Assembly: GCF_026344035.1 (NCBI RefSeq)
Contig: NZ_JAPKND010000001.1
Location: forward strand, 186,001-250,000
Source: Alcaligenes endophyticus
GTDB taxonomy: Bacteria > Pseudomonadota > Gammaproteobacteria > Burkholderiales > Burkholderiaceae_B
Direction: 5' to 3'
DNA: 64,000 nucleotides
The notes under the pieces are model-generated. The model was not told where the DNA came from, did not search any database, and saw only the letters and a list, made by a program, of their open reading frames with translations. Numbering within the stretch: position 1 is the stretch's first letter; every line of letters begins with the position of its first letter. A program made the position numbers and the translations under genes. Below, piece by piece: positions 57,589-64,000 of the stretch.

Positions 57589-58692
57589 ATGCATTGGAGT
57601 GCCTTCATGGGTCCTAGCACTACAGCCGCTATACATTCCGCGAACGATACTATGGTTGCCGCAGGCGAAGGCGTCGCAACGTGGCGGGAGGCAGCCGCGC
57701 ATGCGGCTAAGCTTATGCATGCCGACTCGGCCTGTATTCTTTGGCGCGATAAGCATAGCCGTGAAGTGATTGCCGCAGAGTTTGTGGATGTACCTGAAAC
57801 TGCCTTAGCCGCCTACAACACATACTATGCTGACCGCGACTGCCTGGCACGAAAGCTTAGCCATACTCCCGCTGGTACTCGCTTCATCACTAATAAGGTG
57901 GTCAGTCAACACGAAGTCGACGATCACGAGTTTGTCTTCGATTTTTTACATCCTCATGGAGTACAAGATCTACAAGGGTTTGTCATCTATAGCGACTCGC
58001 GTTATGTCGTGTCCATCAGCTTTTTACGCGAACAAATCTTGCAGCAAACCGCAGATATCACCTTACGGGAAAAAAGCCTATTTTTTTCTATTCATCAGGC
58101 TTTCTCCAGTTACTCGAAGCGTTCTCAAACAGAACTCCATCACATCGCTACGTTGCTACAGCCCCAAACGCACTGCTGGTTAGTCGTCAATGAAGCCGGT
58201 AAGCTATTGCAAGATAGTAAACGCAGTTTCGAACAACTGAATCACGGCGGCTCCTTACACATCCATCAACAACAGCTGTGCCACCGCCTTCAAACCTGGC
58301 AGGAACGTCTACAGTCCAGCATGACCTCGGTCCTGAAAACAGGATTAACTGAACTATTACTCATACCCGATGATTGGGGTCGCTCGTATCGCCTCCACAT
58401 TTCAGTTGCCCCTGAACGCTACAGTTACGGTTTTCGCCAACTGCTGCTGTTACGACTAGAATGCCGCAGCGTGTTTGAAGTCCCCAGCGCCGAGGTATTA
58501 CGTGAGTTTTTTATGCTTACCCCTACTGAGGCCCAGATTTGTCATTACGTTGTGGCCGGCTTAACACTGAAAGATGTCGCGGAAGTTCTCAATATTGCCC
58601 CAGAAACCGCACGTAAACACTTGGCTTCAATTTTCAAAAAAACCGACTGTAGTCGGCAAAGTGAACTCCAACGCTTAGTCGCCTCTCTATAG
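57589..58692 (+). CDS. LuxR-type (HTH) transcriptional regulator, no autoinducer partner seen
   Basis: 367 residues. The C-terminal 60 residues form a LuxR/NarL helix-turn-helix: FFMLTPTEAQICHYVVAGLTLKDVAEVLNIAPETARKHLASIFKKTDCSRQSELQRL. The N-terminal 200 residues look like a PAS/GAF-style sensor but match no named domain that I recognise. ATG 57607 is an alternative start. It precedes the ygiB-like gene by 95 bases on the same strand. No luxI-type synthase is near. Confidence 0.85.
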   Translation: MHWSAFMGPSTTAAIHSANDTMVAAGEGVATWREAAAHAAKLMHADSACILWRDKHSREVIAAEFVDVPETALAAYNTYYADRDCLARKLSHTPAGTRFITNKVVSQHEVDDHEFVFDFLHPHGVQDLQGFVIYSDSRYVVSISFLREQILQQTADITLREKSLFFSIHQAFSSYSKRSQTELHHIATLLQPQTHCWLVVNEAGKLLQDSKRSFEQLNHGGSLHIHQQQLCHRLQTWQERLQSSMTSVLKTGLTELLLIPDDWGRSYRLHISVAPERYSYGFRQLLLLRLECRSVFEVPSAEVLREFFMLTPTEAQICHYVVAGLTLKDVAEVLNIAPETARKHLASIFKKTDCSRQSELQRLVASL

Positions 58693-58787
58693 CGATGTCA
58701 TCCACCAGTAAGGGCTTAAGCGCTTGATTGCATCCTACTGCCAAGGCTATAGTGAGTGCTTGAGGACTTACCTTGAAGGATATTGCT

Positions 58788-59447
58788 TTGAGCCGCCAAC
58801 GCCCCACCCCACTTTTGTTCGCCGCTGCCATCGCGTCTATCAGCGTCGCCGCTTGTAATCAAGCACCTGATGATTTTAGCAATGTTGACCAAGAGCTCAT
58901 CAACAAAGAAGCCGCCAAAGCCACACTCGACCAACTCAACCAAGAAAAAGAAATGTTGGCTGCTGCGCTGCCCGAGCTGCAAAAACTCGACCCTTCTATC
59001 TCTGAGTTGTATTTCAGCCTAGGTGATAATGGTGAGCGCACCATCACCGTGGCGCGCAATCTGCCTAACGGCGATGTAGAAACCTGGCAAGCGGATCCGG
59101 CAGATGTTGAAAAGCTGTTAAATCAAACCGATCAGCAACTTCAAGACTCCCCTTCCGCTAGTGCTGGCTCCATGCTTATGCCTATGCTGGGTGGCCTCCT
59201 AGCGGCCTATATGGTCAGCAATATGTTCTCGCGTAGCGCAGGCAAGTCAGTTACGGCCTCACGCGAGGCTCATCAACGCCAACGCACGATGAGCAACAAC
59301 GCTTACACCTCCTCGGTCTCCAACAAACAGCGCCAATCTTCCATGGCACGCTCTTTGTCCTCACCATCGCGTAATCTAGGCAGCTCTCGCGGAGGCTCGT
59401 TTTCTGGCTCTGGCACGCGTTCAGGCAGCTACAGCAGCGGCGGTTAA
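58788..59447 (+). CDS. YgiB/UPF0323-like lipoprotein
   Basis: I place the start at TTG 58788: GAAGGA lies eight bases upstream and the protein then opens with MSRQRPTPLLFAAAIASISVAAC, a lipoprotein signal whose lipobox cysteine is residue 23. The frame also extends to TTG 58773. About 219 residues: a charged helical part, a hydrophobic glycine/methionine segment (SMLMPMLGGLLAAYMVSNMF), and a serine/glycine/arginine-rich tail ending in SGG as in YgiB. The next gene, four bases later, is the ygiC-like partner, as in E. coli. Confidence 0.78.
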   Translation: MSRQRPTPLLFAAAIASISVAACNQAPDDFSNVDQELINKEAAKATLDQLNQEKEMLAAALPELQKLDPSISELYFSLGDNGERTITVARNLPNGDVETWQADPADVEKLLNQTDQQLQDSPSASAGSMLMPMLGGLLAAYMVSNMFSRSAGKSVTASREAHQRQRTMSNNAYTSSVSNKQRQSSMARSLSSPSRNLGSSRGGSFSGSGTRSGSYSSGG

Positions 59448-59451
59448 GCCC

Positions 59452-60762
59452 ATGAGCGACAGCATCTTTCCTATCCAAGAAAAGTTAAGCGCGCTAAGTG
59501 CTGCGCAAGTTATCGCCGACGAGCTCCCCTACGTACATGCTTTCTATACACATCAAGAGCAGTTACACACTGATGTACAAGACTGGCTTAAGTTCTTCAT
59601 AGAGCATCAACAACAGTTGCCCATGTACGGCATTACAGAGGCCTGTGCCGATAATCTGATGGCACAGATGACCGAATACTACGCCATGTTATTGGCGGCA
59701 TTACGCCAGATACTAAAACTAGATATACAATCAGCGCGCCAGTGGTTCACCTGTAAAGCCAGTGCAGACCCATCCTTTGTACAGTTTTATGAATACGCTC
59801 GTCATGAGTTTTTTCGTCAAACACCGTACACCATGGCTAGTAGCACTATATATGGACGCTTCGATGCTGTCGTCGAGCCGCATAGCGGCAAATTAGCTGG
59901 CATCTATGAGTTCAACGGCGACACCCCCGTCATGCTGTTTGAGTCGGTTAATCTGCAAAACCTCATCGCGACTTCGTTAGGCAAACAAGAACAGCAAGCC
60001 AACGACTGGTGGCTCCATGCCCAAGAGAACTTCGCTGCCTATCAAGGTAAAAATATTGCTGTGGTTTGCGATGTGTCTTTTATAGAAGACGCGTCAACCA
60101 CTGAAACCATTGCTCAACTATTTGAGTCAGTAGAAGCGCAGGTCTATTTCACCACACTCGAAGGTTTAAACCACTCTGTCTTAGAGCTCGAGCAGCCTTT
60201 TACTATTGATGGCGTACAAGCGCGCCCCGATGTTATTTTCATGATGCTGCCGTGGGAGGAAATGTGGGTCTCTGGCCGAGACATACTGGCTCACTGGCCT
60301 AGCTGGCAACAAAATGTGCAATTTCTTGAGCCCGCTTGGCGTTGGTTTATGTCCCACAAAGGCCTGTTAGCCTGGGTTAGCCACTTAATGGACAACGATA
60401 GTGGCTTTCGCGAGCGGTGGCAGCACTTACCGCACTTGCGCACCGAGCTAAGCCCTGATTACTTCTTGCAAACGGGTCAAGATTACGTTGCTAAGCCCGC
60501 GATAGGCAGATTAAGTCAAAACATAACCATCCACCAACAAGACGCCATTACCCTACAAACAGGTGGCCAGTATCAGGGCGAAAGCATGGTTTATCAAGCT
60601 TATCTGCCTCCGTACCAAGTTACTGGACGCAATAACTTTATTGTCGGCGGTTGGCTGGCTGGACAAAAAGTTTGCACACTTTGCTTTCGGGAGTTCGATG
60701 GGGCGGTATTAGATTTAAAAAATGAGCGATTTATCGCTCATTTACTCCAAGAAGCGCCCTGA
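59452..60762 (+). CDS. YgiC-like ATP-grasp protein (glutathionylspermidine synthase domain)
   Basis: 436 residues. GSP_synth-type ATP-grasp segments: YGRFDAVVEPHSGKLAGIYEFNGDTPVMLFESVNLQ, LGLWHLM-like RERWQHLPHLR, the ATP-site YVAKPAIGRLSQNI, GESMVYQAYLPPY, and the end GGWLAGQKVCTLCFREFDGAVLDLKNERFIAHLL. Without the amidase domain it is like E. coli YgiC, whose substrate is unknown; glutathionylspermidine formation has not been shown for YgiC. Paired with the upstream lipoprotein. Confidence 0.85.
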   Translation: MSDSIFPIQEKLSALSAAQVIADELPYVHAFYTHQEQLHTDVQDWLKFFIEHQQQLPMYGITEACADNLMAQMTEYYAMLLAALRQILKLDIQSARQWFTCKASADPSFVQFYEYARHEFFRQTPYTMASSTIYGRFDAVVEPHSGKLAGIYEFNGDTPVMLFESVNLQNLIATSLGKQEQQANDWWLHAQENFAAYQGKNIAVVCDVSFIEDASTTETIAQLFESVEAQVYFTTLEGLNHSVLELEQPFTIDGVQARPDVIFMMLPWEEMWVSGRDILAHWPSWQQNVQFLEPAWRWFMSHKGLLAWVSHLMDNDSGFRERWQHLPHLRTELSPDYFLQTGQDYVAKPAIGRLSQNITIHQQDAITLQTGGQYQGESMVYQAYLPPYQVTGRNNFIVGGWLAGQKVCTLCFREFDGAVLDLKNERFIAHLLQEAP

Positions 60763-60779
60763 CCTAACTCTTCACCCTG

Positions 60780-61661
60780 TCAGGATGCCGCACCATGCTT
60801 AAGGGCCAACTCTATAAACGCACTCATAGCGGCAGACTGATAAGCCCCTTTACGTTGCATTAAAATAGCGCTGCGCTGAGGTGCCGCAGGCTCTAGATTA
60901 AGCGCCAGTAAATACTCATTATTGGCTGCAATTGCAGCCGGTAATAAGGTACTTAAACCCGTACGCCGAACCACTTCGGTAATTGCATTTAACGAGTTAG
61001 ATTCCATTTGCACGTGTAATGCTAAGTCATGCTCATGGCAATAACGATCAATTTGTCTGCGTGTCGCAAACTCACGTGTGAGTAACACTAAGGACTCCTG
61101 CTCAAGCGCGCTACGGTCAATAGTCTTACGCTCGGCCAGAGCATGCGTGCGATTTACCACCAAGGCTAAGGTCTCCACGAGCAGTGGCCTAAATTGCACC
61201 GCATTGGACGTAGGACGATCAAATGCAATACCGATGTCGAGCTCATCTTCGAGCAGTTGCGTCTCCACTCTTTCTTGGAGCATTTCTTGAATAGTAAGGG
61301 TCACGTTAGGGTAGCGACGATAAAAAGCCTCCACTAAAGGACCGAGTAGATACGATGCAAATGTTGGTGCAACCGCAATGCGTAGCGAACCTCGGCTTAA
61401 GTCGCTCACGTCATGCAAAGCCCTACGCCCCGCCTCTAGGTCTTGCAAGGCCTGCCGAGCGTAGCGCAAATACACTTCACCAGCATCCGTTAGGCGCACA
61501 GTGCGTCCCTGTCGATCAAATAGTTGAGCCCCCAAGTGCTCCTCAAGCTGGCGTATTTGCTGTGATAAAGCAGGTTGAGAAACATGCAAGGCCTTCGCCG
61601 CACGGGTAAAACTATTGTATTGGGCAACGGCTTGGAAGTAGTGTAAGTGTCTGAGCAGCAT
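60780..61661 (-). CDS. LysR family regulator (CynR-like), divergent from carbonic anhydrase
   Basis: 293 residues from ATG 61661. The N-terminal HTH is FQAVAQYNSFTRAAKALHVSQPALSQQIRQLEEHLGAQLFDR and the effector domain begins near residue 90 (LRIAVAPTFASYLLGPLVEAF). It is divergent from a beta-carbonic anhydrase gene, as in the cynR-cynT arrangement of E. coli, but no cyanase (cynS) gene follows. LysR proteins normally control the divergent neighbour. Confidence 0.92.
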   Translation of the reverse strand: MLLRHLHYFQAVAQYNSFTRAAKALHVSQPALSQQIRQLEEHLGAQLFDRQGRTVRLTDAGEVYLRYARQALQDLEAGRRALHDVSDLSRGSLRIAVAPTFASYLLGPLVEAFYRRYPNVTLTIQEMLQERVETQLLEDELDIGIAFDRPTSNAVQFRPLLVETLALVVNRTHALAERKTIDRSALEQESLVLLTREFATRRQIDRYCHEHDLALHVQMESNSLNAITEVVRRTGLSTLLPAAIAANNEYLLALNLEPAAPQRSAILMQRKGAYQSAAMSAFIELALKHGAAS

Positions 61662-61695
61662 CAAGTATAAGAAAAACCAATCAAAACTATCACAA

Positions 61696-61738
61696 ATGAG
61701 TATTTTACCTTATGGATCAGCAAGAGTAAGCTACTCAT
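61696..61738. promoter_or_regulatory. inverted repeat in the lysR-carbonic anhydrase intergenic region
   Basis: ATGAGTA (61696-61702) and TACTCAT (61732-61738) form a 7-bp inverted repeat with a 29-base spacer. The span and the divergent arrangement are compatible with a LysR activation/recognition region, though the arms are farther apart than the usual T-N11-A. Confidence 0.4.
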
Positions 61739-61767
61739 AATTAAACAGGTAGTCTGAAGGATACGAA

Positions 61768-62430
61768 ATGAAGGACATTATTGAAGGCTTTCTCAAGTTT
61801 CAACGTGAGGCTTATCCCAAACGAGCCCATCTTTTTCGAAACTTAGCCACCCAACAACAGCCTCGAGCCCTTTTTATTTCTTGTTCAGATAGCCGCTTAG
61901 TACCTGAACTGGTTACACAACGTGAGCCTGGCGATTTATTTGTGATTCGCAATGCAGGTAATATTGTGCCGTCTTATGGACCTGAGCCTGGCGGTGTTAC
62001 CGCCTCTGTGGAGTACGCCGTCGCTGCTTTAAAAGTCAAAGACATTGTGATCTGTGGCCACTCTGATTGCGGTGCGATGCGAGCCATTGCCAGTTGTCAA
62101 TGCTTAGACCACCTGCCTGCGGTAGAGCACTGGTTACGCTACGCCGATTCAGCCCGCTTGGTTAACGAATCACGTGAACATAATAGTGAAGAAGATCGTG
62201 TCGCCTCTATGGTGAGAGAAAACGTGATCGCGCAGCTCGCTAATATACAAACGCACCCCTCTGTACGCTTAGGCCTATCAGACGGGACACTGACCATACA
62301 TGGATGGGTATATGATATTGGTACGGGTAGCATACAAGCCTACGACGGCGCGAGCATGCAGTTTGTATCACTAGCGGAGAATCCCGACACCTGCGCCGCC
62401 CCTATCATGCGACAGAAGGCGGCTAACTAA
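61768..62430 (+). CDS. beta-class carbonic anhydrase
   Basis: 220 residues. Interconverts CO2 and bicarbonate. Zinc ligands are seen in [13 protein letters not shown] (cysteine, with the conserved Asp-Arg pair) and [11 protein letters not shown] (histidine and cysteine); [17 protein letters not shown] and [18 protein letters not shown] are family segments. GAAGGATACGAA provides the ribosome site. Its divergent LysR gene is the likely controller. Confidence 0.95.
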   Translation: MKDIIEGFLKFQREAYPKRAHLFRNLATQQQPRALFISCSDSRLVPELVTQREPGDLFVIRNAGNIVPSYGPEPGGVTASVEYAVAALKVKDIVICGHSDCGAMRAIASCQCLDHLPAVEHWLRYADSARLVNESREHNSEEDRVASMVRENVIAQLANIQTHPSVRLGLSDGTLTIHGWVYDIGTGSIQAYDGASMQFVSLAENPDTCAAPIMRQKAAN

Positions 62431-62485
62431 ACAGGCAAGCTTGGCTGAAAGAGCCAGCAAACTTACCTGCCAGGGAAACTATTAC

Positions 62486-63577
62486 TTAAACGTTAAACAA
62501 GAAGTTCAGCACATCGCCGTCTTTAACAATGTATTCTTTACCCTCGGCGCGCATTTTGCCGGCTTCTTTAGCGCCTTGCTCACCTTTGTAGCTAATGAAA
62601 TCGTCATACGCGATGGTTTGAGCACGAATAAAACCACGCTCAAAATCGGTGTGTATGACTCCGGCTGCTTGAGGAGCCGTATCACCGACTTTTATCGTCC
62701 AGGCGCGTACCTCTTTTACCCCTGCTGTAAAGTAGGTTTGTAACCCTAAAAGATGGTATGCGGCGCGAATAACTCGATTTAGGCCAGGTTCCTCCATTCC
62801 TAAATCAGACAAAAACTCGACTTTATCGTCATCGTCCAACTCAGCAATTTCGGCCTCTATCGCGGCACATGCGGCGACTACAGGTGCTCCATCTGCTGCT
62901 GCGTACTGTTGCACAGTTTCTAGGTGGGGATTGTTAGTAAAGCCGTCCTCTTTCACGTTAGCCACGTACATAGTAGGTTTAGCAGTGATAAATCCGTACG
63001 ACTTAATAAGCAGTAGCTCTTCGGCGTCTAACTGCAAAGAACGCACGGACTTACCTTGCCCCAGCGCTTGCTGGATACGTTCTAACAAAGTCACTAGCTT
63101 AGCCGCTTCTTTGTCACCAGATCGAGCCAATTTTTGATTACGCTGTACGGCTTTTTCAACAATCGACAAATCGGCCAAAGCAAGCTCGGTGTTGATAATT
63201 TCAATATCAGCTAATGGATCAACTTTACCGGCAACGTGCACCACGTTATCATCAGCAAAACAACGCACCACATGTACGATGGCATCCGTTTCACGAATGT
63301 TTGCCAGAAACTGATTCCCTAGCCCTTCGCCTTGTGACGCCCCTGCTACCAGACCGGCAATATCCACGAACTCCACTACAGCAGGCAATACTCGCTCGGG
63401 ATTAACGATCTGCGCTAAGGCGGCCAAACGAGGATCGGGTACTTCAACCACGCCCACGTTGGGTTCAATTGTGCAAAATGGGTAGTTCTCGGCAGCAATG
63501 CCGGCCTTGGTCAAAGCGTTGAACAGAGTGGATTTACCAACGTTGGGCAAGCCAACGATGCCGCATTGCAGAGCCAT
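62486..63577 (-). CDS. ychF: redox-regulated GTPase/ATPase YchF
   Basis: Obg-family protein that hydrolyses ATP as well as GTP and binds ribosomes. 363 residues. [14 protein letters not shown] (residues 7-20), [20 protein letters not shown] and the C-terminal TGS domain ([48 protein letters not shown]) are diagnostic. ATG 63577 is the family start. Confidence 0.97.
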   Translation of the reverse strand: MALQCGIVGLPNVGKSTLFNALTKAGIAAENYPFCTIEPNVGVVEVPDPRLAALAQIVNPERVLPAVVEFVDIAGLVAGASQGEGLGNQFLANIRETDAIVHVVRCFADDNVVHVAGKVDPLADIEIINTELALADLSIVEKAVQRNQKLARSGDKEAAKLVTLLERIQQALGQGKSVRSLQLDAEELLLIKSYGFITAKPTMYVANVKEDGFTNNPHLETVQQYAAADGAPVVAACAAIEAEIAELDDDDKVEFLSDLGMEEPGLNRVIRAAYHLLGLQTYFTAGVKEVRAWTIKVGDTAPQAAGVIHTDFERGFIRAQTIAYDDFISYKGEQGAKEAGKMRAEGKEYIVKDGDVLNFLFNV

Positions 63578-63634
63578 GTGTATCCTAAAATTCAGTCAGT
63601 TATCATTAATGTCGCTATTGTAGCCTTGTCAGCC

Positions 63635-64000
63635 TTAAGTCGTCAGATCTGGCGCCAGCCTAAGCAATGTGATCAGCACTAATAAGGGACCTGCATTAAA
63701 AATAGCATGTAAAAAGATGGCGGCCCCTATTCCACGGCGTATGCGTACCCATCCTAACACCAAGCCGGTCACGGCCTGGGGTAGTACAAATAAGGGCAAC
63801 AAATACCAGGGAGCCTGATTCAATTTGAAATTGTATAAATGTAAGGCCGCAAAAGCTAGGGTCGCACCATAGAATATCCAGGGAAAACAACGTTTATAGC
63901 GTTTGTAGCTAGCCCAGCGCCACGGGGCGCCGCGCACTAAAGCCCAGCAGAAGGCAGCAACACTGGCATCCCGAGGGAGACGCTCGCTAGCGCTCCAGGC
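63635..64000 (-). CDS. CPBP-family intramembrane protease, C-terminal part (cut by right edge)
   Basis: The frame is open from the stop at 63635 to the window end (122 codons), so the N-terminus lies beyond 64000. ERLPRDASVAAFCWAL precedes FGATLAFAALHLYNF, VTGLVLGWVRIRRGIGAAIFLHAIFNAGPLL, whose histidine-containing motifs (LHxxNF and LHAxxN) fit CPBP/Abi proteases. Three helices are visible. Residues that would complete the active site, including an EExxxR motif, are outside the window. Confidence 0.65.
   Translation of the reverse strand, partial: AWSASERLPRDASVAAFCWALVRGAPWRWASYKRYKRCFPWIFYGATLAFAALHLYNFKLNQAPWYLLPLFVLPQAVTGLVLGWVRIRRGIGAAIFLHAIFNAGPLLVLITLLRLAPDLTT

Overview
The window looks like a chromosome segment of a betaproteobacterium of the family Alcaligenaceae, probably a lower-GC relative of Bordetella/Achromobacter (a Paenalcaligenes- or Oligella-like genus is a guess). 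The reasons are the gene blocks queA-tgt-yajC-secD-secF and miaB-phoH-ybeY-corC-lnt, an NAD-dependent FdsGBA/FdhD/FdsD formate dehydrogenase, and a four-gene set resembling the Bordetella Lgm lipid A decoration genes. Genes are densely packed, starts often overlap stops, and no phage, insertion sequence or CRISPR array was seen.

Layout. 1-10.7 kb: malic enzyme (cut by the left edge), a degenerate FAD-domain protein, an aminotransferase, a lytic transglycosylase, ubiD, a yqjD-yqjE-yqjK-like operon, an unknown exported protein, upp and dacB. 10.8-16.4 kb: queuosine genes and the Sec accessory complex. 16.5-22 kb: miaB-phoH-ybeY-corC-lnt. 22-25 kb: a membrane PAS-GGDEF-EAL protein. 25.3-26 kb: five tRNA genes, including a tandem duplication of a Glu-Asp pair in which each copy has its own terminator. 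26-31 kb: TetR regulator, RND adaptor and RND pump, then a DUF3293 gene behind an inverted repeat. 31.8-36 kb: bioB with a DMT-family transporter, an MFS transporter and a peroxiredoxin.

36.1-48.4 kb is a molybdenum island: moaC-moaD-moaE-moaB-moeA on the plus strand, mobA-moaA and a ModE-like regulator on the minus strand, then fdsG-fdsB-fdsA-fdhD-fdsD on the plus strand. The cofactor genes make the Mo-bis-MGD that FdsA needs and FdhD sulfurates. An inverted repeat of the form TATGT-N8-ACATA occurs both in front of fdsG and in front of moaA, and is a candidate operator for the ModE-like protein.

48.4-64 kb: a universal stress protein, a DUF442 protein and a GNAT acetyltransferase; a lipid A amino-sugar cassette (ChbG/NaxD-like deacetylase, GtrA, ArnT-like and DPM1/ArnC-like transferases); a nitric-oxide operon (group III truncated hemoglobin plus NsrR) with a palindromic NsrR-type operator over its promoter; serA; a di-heme cytochrome c peroxidase; a LuxR-type regulator followed by a ygiB/ygiC-like pair; a LysR regulator divergent from a beta-carbonic anhydrase; ychF; and the 3' part of a CPBP-type membrane protease cut by the right edge.
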